Source: CAYYVJ01 sp964475115 (lineage in GTDB: Bacteria; Bacillota; Clostridia; Lachnospirales; Lachnospiraceae). Taken from it: 25,743 bases of DNA. Shown one piece after another: positions 14,645 to 23,040 of the stretch. A program made the translations under genes and the position numbers. Below the pieces are notes generated by a model. It was not told the origin of the DNA and searched no databases. It worked only from the letters and a program-made list of their open reading frames with translations. The stretch covers positions 1-25,743 of the forward strand of contig CAYYVJ010000021.1 in the NCBI GenBank assembly GCA_964475115.1, in the 5' to 3' direction. Numbering within the stretch: position 1 is the stretch's first letter; each line of letters begins with the position of its first letter.

Positions 14645-15941
14645 AAGAATCCCTAAGTATACAGTTATAGTTTCTTTTGATGCGGTTGGAAGCCGAGATT
14701 TTAATACTTTATGTGAGCTGCCTAACTTTAAGAAGTTTTTAGAGAATTCTGCTTATTGTAAGGAAGTTTCTTCTATTTACCCAACTTTAACCTATCCTGC
14801 TCATACTTCGATTGTAACTGGTAAATATCCCAACCGTCATGGAATCGTAAATAACACTATGATTCAGCCACACAGGAAGAAACCAGACTGGTTTTGGAAA
14901 AGAAAGTATGTGAAGGGAAGCACCTTTTATGATGAGGCAAGGAAGGCTGGAATGAAAGTAGCAGCTCTTTTATGGCCTGTAACAGCAGGTGCCAAAATCA
15001 ATTATAACATTCCTGAGATTTTGCCAAACAGACCATGGGAGACTCAAGAAATGGTTTCTTTCCTTAATGGAAGTGCCTTATATGAAATTGAATTATTAAA
15101 AAACTTTGGACACTTAAGAGATGGAGTAAAACAACCACAGTTGGATAATTTTGTACATCAATCTCTTTTGCATACTTTAAGAAAATATAAACCCAATTTG
15201 ACTATGGTTCATTTTACGGATGTGGATACGAATCGTCATGATTTCGGAGTAGATGCTCCAGAGATAAAAGAAGCTTTTTTGCGTCATGATATACGCCTGA
15301 AAGAAATTATTGAGACCTTGCAAGAGACTGGAATGTATGATGAGACGGCAATTATTATATTAGGAGATCATAGCCAACTGTCAGTAAATAAAGTAATCTA
15401 TCCAAATTATTTATTTAAGCAAAAGGGCTTAATTACTTTAAAGAATAATAAAATTCATACATGGAGAGCGTTTGCTCATAATTGTGATGGGTCTTGTTAT
15501 ATTTATCTGAAAGATAAAAATGACTTGGAGTTGAAAGCCCAGATTAAAGAGCTATTAGATGAATTGAAAGAGAAGTTTCCAGAGGGTATTGAACATATTT
15601 ATACAGGTGAAGAGGCTGCAGCAATGGGAGCAGATGAAAATTGTATATTTATGTTGGAAGCATATGAAGGTTGGTATTTCCTTGATGAATATGATGAGCT
15701 TACTACAGAGGTGAAAATGGATAGTGGGAAACCTCATATGATGCTTGGAACGCACGGTTTCTTACCTACAAAGAGTGGATATAATACATTCTTTGCTGCT
15801 AAAGGTGTAGGGATTGCTTCCTCGGTGGAAGTGGAGAAAATGTCTTTAGTAGATGAAGGGCCTACGATAGCCTCACTACTAGGGCTAGAGCTGCCAAATA
15901 CAGATGGAAGGATTATAACAGAATTATTAGGAGACGAATAA
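14637..15941 (+). CDS. Alkaline-phosphatase-superfamily phosphodiesterase/nucleotide pyrophosphatase
   Basis: 434 residues from the ATG at 14637, six bases after AAGGAGG; an in-frame ATG at 14631 touches that site and is less likely. The protein is a type I phosphodiesterase/NPP enzyme with two-metal residues in the usual order: Asp15 (SFDAVGS), nucleophile Thr52 (YPTLTYPAHTSIVTG), FTDVDTNRHDFG (Asp195, His201), GDHS (Asp244, His245) and GTHGFLP (His373). No signal peptide or membrane helix is visible, although many relatives act outside the cell, so a cytoplasmic substrate such as a nucleotide or phosphodiester metabolite is likely. It starts inside the rarA end, and its stop overlaps the next ATG by one base. 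Confidence 0.9.
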   Translation: MNKRIPKYTVIVSFDAVGSRDFNTLCELPNFKKFLENSAYCKEVSSIYPTLTYPAHTSIVTGKYPNRHGIVNNTMIQPHRKKPDWFWKRKYVKGSTFYDEARKAGMKVAALLWPVTAGAKINYNIPEILPNRPWETQEMVSFLNGSALYEIELLKNFGHLRDGVKQPQLDNFVHQSLLHTLRKYKPNLTMVHFTDVDTNRHDFGVDAPEIKEAFLRHDIRLKEIIETLQETGMYDETAIIILGDHSQLSVNKVIYPNYLFKQKGLITLKNNKIHTWRAFAHNCDGSCYIYLKDKNDLELKAQIKELLDELKEKFPEGIEHIYTGEEAAAMGADENCIFMLEAYEGWYFLDEYDELTTEVKMDSGKPHMMLGTHGFLPTKSGYNTFFAAKGVGIASSVEVEKMSLVDEGPTIASLLGLELPNTDGRIITELLGDE

Positions 15942-18900
15942 TGAGAGCAAAGGTGAGTAAGCTAGCACGAGGAATATTTGATAAGATTACACCGGAAATT
16001 TTAATATCGGTGTCTATTATTGATGGAAAAATTCAAACTAGCAAAGCCATATATAATAGCTTTACAATTACGAGTCAAAATGATTTGGAAATGAGAGGTT
16101 TAATCTATTCAAGTAATCCGAGAGTGCTCTGTAAAGAAAAGAGTTTTATTGGAAAAGAGGCAAGCATACATTATGAGATAAGTGCAGTGGGCTGTGAAGC
16201 AGGTGATAAGATAAAAGGTGAATTTCTTATTATCTGTAATGGAGGTGAGTTCACTGTTCCTTATGAACTTGTAGTAGAATCTGCATATATTGAAACATCT
16301 ATGGGCCCGATTAGAAATCTTTTTCATTTTACAAATTTGCTACAAAAAGATTATGAAGAAGCACTAAAAATCTTTTGCTCTAAAGATTTTGAATCTGTTT
16401 TTTTACTTCGAAATCAAGAGCAAATCGGTATCTATGAAGGCCTTCTAAAAGGGAACTCAAAGAAGGTGGCATTGGAAGAGTTTTTGATTTATGTGAATAA
16501 AAAGTCGAGAGTAGAATTAGAAATCAAAGACACAGAGATTGATTATTTGGATTTCCAGACATCGATTGGAGCAAAAATAGATATATACAAAAATACTTGG
16601 GGATATTGTGAGATTGAAGCAGACACAGAAGGAGACTTTCTGTTTATTCAGAAAAAGCAAGTTACATCAGACGATTTTGCAGGAAATCTTTTTGAATTTC
16701 CATATTTTATTGATGAGAGTAAGGTTCATGCAGGTTTAAATTATGGGAAAATCTATTTTAGAACTTTCACACAAGCTTATGAGGTTATAATTACTGTATA
16801 TAAGAATGCAGGGAATGAAGAAGAAAAAGAAAAAAGAAGAGCTGGAAAAGAAGAAATATATAATCTTGTTAATCTCTATTTTGAATTTCGTCTACATAAA
16901 ATGACTACAGAACTATGGTGTAGGAACTCTTTAAAGATAGTATCAAAACTTGAAGAAGTAGAAGAATACGCTGATTTTGTAAAATTAGTAAAGATGCAGA
17001 TCATGATTACTCAAAAAAGGCGAGTGGATGTAGCTGAGGATTTGACCGAAATGGCGGAAAAGTTTCTAGAAAGCCCCAAAAAGCAAGTTGTCTTGCATTC
17101 CTATTATCTTTATGTTAAAAGCCTATATGTTAGGGATGAGTCTTTTACAAAAGATGCTCTTAAACAAGTAAAAGCGTACTATGAAAAAGGGAATAAAGAT
17201 TGGCGGATATTATGGGTAATTTTATATCTTGAAAAGGAATATCATAAAAATAAAACTTTGAAATTAGCTATGATCAGGGAACAATATGACTTGGGATGTC
17301 GTAGTCCTTTCCTCTACTATGAAGCTTGTGAGATAATTAATGAGCAAGCAGAAATTATTACCGATTTAAATGAATTTGAACTACAGGTCCTTTGGTGGGG
17401 ATGCAAGGCGGACATGCTAGGGGAGGAAGTGGCAATGACTATATTAGAACTTGCCATACAAAGAAAGAAATTTAATCCTCTGCTCTTTAAAACATTAGGA
17501 TATCTATATAAGAAATATAAAAGAAATATAATCCTAGAAGCAATTTGTGGAATACTTATTCGAAATGGAATGATGTCTCATAAATATTTTTGCTGGTACG
17601 AACTAGGAGTAAAGCAGGAACTAAAGCTTACAGGTCTTTATGAAAATTATATAAATACAATGCCTAAAGAGTATACCCAAGAACTTCCTAAGATTTTACT
17701 ATTATATTTTGCATATCATAATAATTTGAGCGATAAAAAGAAGGCTTTTATTTATCATTATGTAATTCGAAATGGTAAAGAAAATCCTACGATGCTTCGA
17801 AATTACATTCCTAGCATTGAACTTTTTGCTAAAGAGCAATTAAGCCTAGGAAGAATGAATGAAGATTTAGCCGTTATATATAAAACCATTGTTAGCAAAT
17901 CAATGATTAAAGGAAAAGTTTCAGAAGCTTACCCTGAATTGTTATTAACACAACATTTTGTTTGCAGTAATCCTGCTGTGAAAAACGTGATTCTTAAACA
18001 TAAGGAGTTAAATGAGGAAATCAAATATCCAGTGCTAGATGGAGAAGCTTATTTTCCTATATACACAGATAATTATATCTTATTACTTGAAGATAAAAAC
18101 GCTAGAAGATATCTTTCTCACCTTGACTATTCCATTGACCCACTTATGCGTGAGGAAGGGGCTTTAAGGTACTGCTATGAAAATACTGGTGGAGACATTT
18201 ATCTGTGGTTACATATCAGTGAAAAAGGAAGCATTTATGGAGAAGACCGTGAAGCAAAAGTGGAAATATATAAAAAGATATTGGAAGATCCAAAAATAAA
18301 GGGATATTACAAAAATATTTTTAATTGGAGTATTATCGATTACTATTTAGATAATTATGATGGGGAACATCTGAAAGATAGTTTGATAGACATAGAAAAT
18401 GAGGAACTTAGTTCTGTAGAAAGGACAAGATTAATCGAACTGTATATTGTTCGCTCTATGTATGATGAAGCCTATCGTGCTATGACTCTTTATGGATATG
18501 ATGAAATATCACCTCGACATTTGACTAAGTTCTGCAGCAGAATGATTCAGATGAAAGAAGCAAGGGAGGATGATTTTCTTTTAGAGCTATGTGCTTATGT
18601 TTTCAGTAAAGGGAAATATGATGAGAGTATATTAGAATACTTGATCAATTATTATTATAGTACAATTTCAGATATGTTAACGTTATGGAGAGCATCTAGA
18701 AATTTTTCAGTAGATACCATAGGGTTAGCAGAACGTTTAATCGTGCAGGCTTTATTTACTCAAGTAGATACTTCTGATTTGATAGAAGTATTTGAGGAAT
18801 ACTATATTAGAGGGTCTAAGGAAATCGTAATATATGGATATTTGACTCATCAGGCTTATCTATATTTTGCAAAAGAATCTAACGTTTCTGAGAAAATATT

Positions 18901-19495
18901 CTTCTATCTAGAGAAAGAAGGGTTGAATAAGGGAGAACTAAATTCTATCTGTAAATTGGCATTATTAAAGTTTTATTCCAATTTATCTTCTTTGACAAAA
19001 GAACAAGTTAATTTGGGAGAAAACTATTTAGAAGAATTAGTTCAAGCTGGTAAACTATTTGGATTTTACAAACACTTAGAAAGTAAATGGAGGCTTCCAT
19101 TTGCTTTAACTGATAAAACTATTTTAGAATATAAGACAGAGACAGGAAATAAAGTGACCTTACATTATTTATCTCCGGAACAAATAAATGATACAATGAA
19201 GTATGAAATATTAACCTTAAAAGAATCTTATGAGGGGATTTATACAAAAGAGTTTATTTTGTTTTATGGAGAGGAGTTAGAGTATTACATAACAGAAAAT
19301 GATTCCATAAATTTAAGGGAGAATTCCAAATTAGAAATTGGTGAATGGAAGGGTAGGACCAGTGATACTAGGTACGGATTATTGAATGACATTATAGTTG
19401 CATATAAAGAAGATGACTCAGTTACTTTAGAAGAATTAGTAAAGCAATATAAAGAATCTACACATATGGCAGAGAAATGGTTTGCTTGTTTGTAG
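15941..19495 (+). CDS. Giant Ig-like/helical-solenoid protein, DUF5717-like
   Basis: 1184 residues, no signal peptide and no membrane helix. From memory it matches DUF5717, a family seen mainly in Lachnospiraceae with no known function. By eye the order is: a beta-sandwich, Ig-like module at about 12-112 (NGGEFTVPYELVVES at its end); a short helical link; a second beta module at about 190-292 (starting near RVELEIKD, with NTWGYCEIEADTEGDF); a long all-helical solenoid at about 300-1060 with TPR-like helix pairs rich in Tyr, Leu and Glu; and a beta-rich end at about 1075-1184. It shares TAATG with the previous gene, so translation is coupled. The architecture suggests a scaffold or client-binding protein, perhaps for the Hsp70-like protein encoded next. 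Function is unknown. Confidence 0.85.
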   Translation: MRAKVSKLARGIFDKITPEILISVSIIDGKIQTSKAIYNSFTITSQNDLEMRGLIYSSNPRVLCKEKSFIGKEASIHYEISAVGCEAGDKIKGEFLIICNGGEFTVPYELVVESAYIETSMGPIRNLFHFTNLLQKDYEEALKIFCSKDFESVFLLRNQEQIGIYEGLLKGNSKKVALEEFLIYVNKKSRVELEIKDTEIDYLDFQTSIGAKIDIYKNTWGYCEIEADTEGDFLFIQKKQVTSDDFAGNLFEFPYFIDESKVHAGLNYGKIYFRTFTQAYEVIITVYKNAGNEEEKEKRRAGKEEIYNLVNLYFEFRLHKMTTELWCRNSLKIVSKLEEVEEYADFVKLVKMQIMITQKRRVDVAEDLTEMAEKFLESPKKQVVLHSYYLYVKSLYVRDESFTKDALKQVKAYYEKGNKDWRILWVILYLEKEYHKNKTLKLAMIREQYDLGCRSPFLYYEACEIINEQAEIITDLNEFELQVLWWGCKADMLGEEVAMTILELAIQRKKFNPLLFKTLGYLYKKYKRNIILEAICGILIRNGMMSHKYFCWYELGVKQELKLTGLYENYINTMPKEYTQELPKILLLYFAYHNNLSDKKKAFIYHYVIRNGKENPTMLRNYIPSIELFAKEQLSLGRMNEDLAVIYKTIVSKSMIKGKVSEAYPELLLTQHFVCSNPAVKNVILKHKELNEEIKYPVLDGEAYFPIYTDNYILLLEDKNARRYLSHLDYSIDPLMREEGALRYCYENTGGDIYLWLHISEKGSIYGEDREAKVEIYKKILEDPKIKGYYKNIFNWSIIDYYLDNYDGEHLKDSLIDIENEELSSVERTRLIELYIVRSMYDEAYRAMTLYGYDEISPRHLTKFCSRMIQMKEAREDDFLLELCAYVFSKGKYDESILEYLINYYYSTISDMLTLWRASRNFSVDTIGLAERLIVQALFTQVDTSDLIEVFEEYYIRGSKEIVIYGYLTHQAYLYFAKESNVSEKIFFYLEKEGLNKGELNSICKLALLKFYSNLSSLTKEQVNLGENYLEELVQAGKLFGFYKHLESKWRLPFALTDKTILEYKTETGNKVTLHYLSPEQINDTMKYEILTLKESYEGIYTKEFILFYGEELEYYITENDSINLRENSKLEIGEWKGRTSDTRYGLLNDIIVAYKEDDSVTLEELVKQYKESTHMAEKWFACL

Positions 19496-19508
19496 GAAAG
19501 GAACAAGG

Positions 19509-20654
19509 ATGGATGAGAAAGATCGAGTATTTGTAATTGGATATGACTTATGTGAAGACTTCACCCAGATTAGTTATTTTTATAGCCCTATGGAAGAGCC
19601 AGAGTCTGTAAGAATTACATTAAATGAAAAGAAATTCCTAATTCCTACAGAAACAACCGAACAAGATGGCACATGGAAAGTAGATAAAGGCTTTTTAGAT
19701 AAAACCTTAAGGATGGTACCAGGATACAAAACATTATCTGAAATCACAAATCTTATGGTTTCTTTGGAAACGTATAATAGAGAACAAATCGGTTATATAG
19801 CAGAGGCTTTTGCAGAAATAGGAATTCCTAAAGAAAAAATTTCATTTCAATCACATTCTGAAAGTTGTATTTATTATGCATTAAATCAGAAAAAAGAGTT
19901 TTTGATGAATGATATAGCTTTTTTTGAATTCACTCCTAGGTCTTTAACTTATAGACTTCTTCAAGTTAGAAAAGAAGGTAAGCAGCCTATTGCTCAAGTA
20001 ATAGAAAAGGATTTTCCGAATGTTTTATCTATGGACAAATTAGAGGATAAAGAAGGTAGAGAAGCCACGGATAAGTTGTTTCTAGAAATAATACAGAAAG
20101 AATTTGAAAGAAAGAATATTGGTGTAGTCTATCTTATGGGGGAAGGATTTTATCAGGAAGAATGGGCCATAGAATCTTTGAAGTTTTTGTGTAATCATAG
20201 AAGGGTATTTAAAGGAAGTAATCTATATACAAAGGGTGCTACTTACGCAGCATATGATTTATCTACGAATCGGAATTCCTTGGATTATACTCTTGTCTGT
20301 AAGGGGAGAATTCCTTGGAATATAAGTCTGATGGCCTTACATAAAGAAGAGCCTAAACAGGTGATACTAGCCAAGGTTGGTGATAAGTGGAATGAAATAG
20401 AGTGTGAGCTAGAATGTATTTTAGATGAGATTAGCACTTTGGAAATAGTGATCACTTCTATTTTTACAAGAGAAAAGAGAATAGAAGAGATACCTTTAAG
20501 AGAAATTCCCTATCGGACAGATAAAATGACTAGGATTTTAATAAATATTAGATTTATAGAGGAAAAAATAGCTGTTATTAAGGTGGAAGATTTAGGCTTT
20601 GGAGAAATGGTTATAGGGAGTGGAATTATAATTAAGAGAGAAATCTTGTTATAG
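19509..20654 (+). CDS. Degenerate Hsp70/actin-fold protein, DUF5716-like
   Basis: 381 residues from the ATG at 19509 (GGAAAGG upstream, 13 bases after the previous stop). I recall the family as DUF5716. By eye it follows the Hsp70 plan: a phosphate-1-like opening (VFVIGYDLCEDFTQISYF, about 7-24); a segment like the Hsp70 region ending in EPTAAA (YIAEAFAEIGIPKEKISF then HSESCIYYA); a phosphate-2-like strand (IAFFEFTPRSLTYRLL) in which the Gly-Gly-Gly-Thr is missing; an adenosine-like motif (VVYLMGEGF, later NLYTKGATYAAYD); and a C-terminal beta domain whose order (EEIPLREIPYRTDKMTRILINI then VIKVEDLG) recalls the Hsp70 substrate domain. Loss of the nucleotide glycines suggests no ATP hydrolysis. 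It lacks the Hsp70 C-terminal lid. Function is inferred only. Confidence 0.8.
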   Translation: MDEKDRVFVIGYDLCEDFTQISYFYSPMEEPESVRITLNEKKFLIPTETTEQDGTWKVDKGFLDKTLRMVPGYKTLSEITNLMVSLETYNREQIGYIAEAFAEIGIPKEKISFQSHSESCIYYALNQKKEFLMNDIAFFEFTPRSLTYRLLQVRKEGKQPIAQVIEKDFPNVLSMDKLEDKEGREATDKLFLEIIQKEFERKNIGVVYLMGEGFYQEEWAIESLKFLCNHRRVFKGSNLYTKGATYAAYDLSTNRNSLDYTLVCKGRIPWNISLMALHKEEPKQVILAKVGDKWNEIECELECILDEISTLEIVITSIFTREKRIEEIPLREIPYRTDKMTRILINIRFIEEKIAVIKVEDLGFGEMVIGSGIIIKREILL

Positions 20655-20671
20655 AAATCAAGGAGTGGGGA

Positions 20672-21448
20672 ATGGGTAAATTACTATTATGTACTGGAAA
20701 GAGAGCAGAAGTTCCTTTTTCATTTCCAGAAAGTTATGTAAATTTATATTCAATAGAAGAGCTTTGCTACTATCTATATCATAACATTTATAGTACGACA
20801 GATGAAATGATTGATTCTAGATTAGTAAGCTTTCTATATGACCAATTAGGCATGAAATTTCTTGCAGGAAGAATAGAGGCGCTTATAAAGACAAATTCTT
20901 TAATGGAAGAAAAAGTAATGGCAATAATGGCGAGCTCGAATTATTATACAGGGCAAGAGCTGAAAGTATTTAGAGAAAAAGTGAATAATATAGGACACTT
21001 ATCCCTTGAAGAAAGGCTTAAATTTAGAGGAGATTCTTATTTAAGAAATAAAAAGTATCTTCTTGCCATTAAACAATATCTTAAATTGGTAAATACAAAA
21101 ACAAATCTTATAAAAGAGAATGACCTGTATGCAAAAACTTGGCATAATTTAGGGGTAGCTTATATGAGAGTGTTTCTTTTTGAAGAAGCTGTAAAATGTT
21201 TTGAAACAGCTTATGAGATAAGTGATGAGGAAATCATTCTACAGTCCTATCTCAAATCTTTGAAAGTCACAAAACAGGAAGAGAAATATCAGGAAATAAT
21301 TCGAAAAATAGACGCAGATAAACTAGTGAAGTGGGAATTGGAATGGGAGAATCTTCAAGTTGAACTAGAAAATAAGGAAGAGCCTACGGATCCTATTTCT
21401 GCATTAATCGATAAATGGAAACAAGAATATAGGGCGCAGATGACGTGA
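20672..21448 (+). CDS. TPR-containing protein of unknown function
   Basis: 258 residues, soluble, no signal peptide. AAGGAG precedes the ATG by about eight bases, and the gene begins 18 bases after the previous stop. The first about 95 residues are mixed and unrecognised (MGKLLLCTGKRAEVPFSFPES, then a YSIEELCYYLYHN segment). Residues about 112-205 form TPR helix pairs (FRGDSYLRNKKYLLAIKQYLKL; WHNLGVAYMRVFLFEEAVKCFETAYEI). The end is a charged helix ending in WKQEYRAQMT. TPR domains bind partner proteins; with a Hsp70-like protein before it and a membrane coiled-coil protein after it, an adaptor role is plausible. I do not recognise a named family. Confidence 0.8.
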   Translation: MGKLLLCTGKRAEVPFSFPESYVNLYSIEELCYYLYHNIYSTTDEMIDSRLVSFLYDQLGMKFLAGRIEALIKTNSLMEEKVMAIMASSNYYTGQELKVFREKVNNIGHLSLEERLKFRGDSYLRNKKYLLAIKQYLKLVNTKTNLIKENDLYAKTWHNLGVAYMRVFLFEEAVKCFETAYEISDEEIILQSYLKSLKVTKQEEKYQEIIRKIDADKLVKWELEWENLQVELENKEEPTDPISALIDKWKQEYRAQMT

Positions 21449-21457
21449 GGGAGCTAG

Positions 21458-22639
21458 ATGAATTTATTAAAATGGTTTAGTAAAAAAAAGTCAAGGAAAC
21501 TAAATGAGCTTGATGAACAAACAAAGGTAGAACAGGAAGCTTTATCCGAACCAGTTTATAAAATGGAAGATAAGGAGAATCGAAAGCTTTTTACGGAATA
21601 TGCTTGCGCACAGATTCTTGATGCATCAAAAGAAATAGAAGATGCAAAGGTGGAATATCAAGCCATAAATAATTATCTTACGGATATCCAAGCCATTGAT
21701 ATGATTTTGGAAGATGATAGGATGGAGCTAAATGCTGCAGCAGAAAAGATTGTGGAGCTAAATGCTGAGAGGAAAGCTTATCAAAAAGAACCTAATAAGT
21801 TATCAGATGCTCAATATCTTCATATGGAAACCAACGAAGATAAATGGGGCGAAATCATAAAAAAGATGGATGAGGATGAGAAGTATTGTCAACTTATTAA
21901 GAATGATATGGATGTGATGGAAGGCGAAAAAGGAGCATTACAGTATGAACGTACTGCTTTTCAAGCTAGAATAAAAGGTTCTTATGGTGCATCCAGACTA
22001 GTGATATCAATCTTTGGTGTATTGTTTCTTTTTATTATATTTTTAGGGGTCACCAATGAAATCAATATAGAGATGCCAATTTATATTACCTTAGTGCTAG
22101 CAGCAGTTACAGTAGCAATTGTATTTTATAATTATCATAGGGCGTTATATAATTTAAAGCTAACAGAACGTAAGCTAAATAAGGCCATTGGTATGTTAAA
22201 TAGGCTTAAAATTAGGTATGTAAACATAAAGAATAGCCTAGAATACCGATACTCTAAACATGGTGTTCATAATGCTTATGAATTAAGTCATCTCCTAGGA
22301 ATTTATCATGAGGTTAAAATGGAACGTAAAAAATATGAATATTCTTCTAGAGAGTTACATGAAGTTGAGTTGGAATTAGTAGATATCCTTGAAGGTTATC
22401 AAGTAAAGGATGCCCATGTATGGACATTGCAAGCGCTAGCAATTTTAGACAATAGAGAAATGGTGGAAATCCGTCATGAATTAAATGAAAGACGTAGAAA
22501 AATTCGAGATAGAATGGACTACAATATGAAGGTGATTGATACTACAAAAACTAAAGTGCAGGATTTTATTCATAAAAAACCTGAATATGCAAAAGAAATA
22601 TTGGACATCGTAAACCATTATAGTATAAAAATCAATTGA
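21458..22639 (+). CDS. Coiled-coil protein with central membrane hairpin
   Basis: 393 residues. A basic start (NLLKWFSKKKSRK) precedes a long acidic helical, probably coiled-coil region at about 40-170. Two membrane helices follow at about 181-198 (LVISIFGVLFLFIIFLGV) and 206-224 (PIYITLVLAAVTVAIVFYN), joined by a short NEINIEM turn. A second charged helical region runs from about 228 to the end. Both long arms would thus lie on the same side, most likely in the cytoplasm, with only the short turn outside. It starts nine bases after the TPR gene. I know no family function. The shape suggests a membrane platform for the upstream soluble proteins (inference). Its stop overlaps the promoter of the valS leader. 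Confidence 0.8.
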   Translation: MNLLKWFSKKKSRKLNELDEQTKVEQEALSEPVYKMEDKENRKLFTEYACAQILDASKEIEDAKVEYQAINNYLTDIQAIDMILEDDRMELNAAAEKIVELNAERKAYQKEPNKLSDAQYLHMETNEDKWGEIIKKMDEDEKYCQLIKNDMDVMEGEKGALQYERTAFQARIKGSYGASRLVISIFGVLFLFIIFLGVTNEINIEMPIYITLVLAAVTVAIVFYNYHRALYNLKLTERKLNKAIGMLNRLKIRYVNIKNSLEYRYSKHGVHNAYELSHLLGIYHEVKMERKKYEYSSRELHEVELELVDILEGYQVKDAHVWTLQALAILDNREMVEIRHELNERRRKIRDRMDYNMKVIDTTKTKVQDFIHKKPEYAKEILDIVNHYSIKIN

Positions 22640-22664
22640 CAAAAGGCATAATGACATTTATGAT
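22636..22664 (+). promoter_or_regulatory. Promoter of the valS T-box leader
   Basis: TTGACA (22636-22641), 17 bases, TATGAT (22659-22664). The -35 overlaps the stop codon of the upstream gene. A TATAAT at 22669-22674 has no well-spaced -35. Confidence 0.7.
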
Positions 22665-22699
22665 TAGTTATAATAAGTTTTGTAGTAATAAATAAAATG

Positions 22700-22900
22700 T
22701 AATGAAAAAGAGGAGTATCTTTAAACCCTTGTCAGAGAGGATGATTCATAGGCTGGGAGATCATCTAAAGAAAGTTTAAGGAGAAGGTAGCTTTGGAACA
22801 GCGTAGTTGAAGATAGTAGATTACGACGTGTAGCTTACGTTATAGAGCAAAGAGATTGCCAAATGGTTCTTTGGTGATGAATAAAGGTGGTATCGCGGAC
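22700..22900 (+). ncRNA. T-box leader of valS (tRNA-Val sensing)
   Basis: The T-box sequence AAAGGTGGTATCGCGG is at 22884-22899, directly before a terminator. Stem I is visible: CTTTAAAC (22719-22726) pairs with GTTTAAGG (22774-22781), enclosing the CAGAGAGGATGAT and GGCTGGGAGATCATC distal elements. The internal loop after its 3' arm holds GAAGGTAGC, where GTA (22787-22789) is the likely specifier, a valine codon that agrees with the gene downstream. Uncharged tRNA-Val would bind here and, via its 3' end at the T-box, stabilise the antiterminator. The specifier frame was set by eye. Confidence 0.9.
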
Positions 22901-22904
22901 TTTC

Positions 22905-22943
22905 GCCCTTTACGTACAAACACGTACGTAAAGGGCTTTTTTA
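22905..22943 (+). terminator. T-box-controlled terminator before valS
   Basis: A perfect 13-pair stem, GCCCTTTACGTAC (22905-22917) with GTACGTAAAGGGC (22924-22936), a six-base loop and a run of T. Typical expression platform of a T-box leader. Confidence 0.93.
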
Positions 22944-22973
22944 TTTCATAGGAAATTGCGTCTTATGAAATAA
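22941..22973 (+). other. Extra hairpin after the T-box terminator
   Basis: TTATTTCATA (22941-22950) pairs perfectly with TATGAAATAA (22964-22973) around a 13-base loop. It would exist only in read-through RNA, in the leader of valS, with no U-run. A smaller TACGC/GCGTA hairpin follows at 22989-23004. Possible RNA processing or stability element; role unknown. Confidence 0.5.
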
Positions 22974-23040
22974 AAATTAACCGACAGATACGCACTTCGG
23001 CGTACAGGGAGTCATATTTGAATTTAAATAGGAGGAAATT

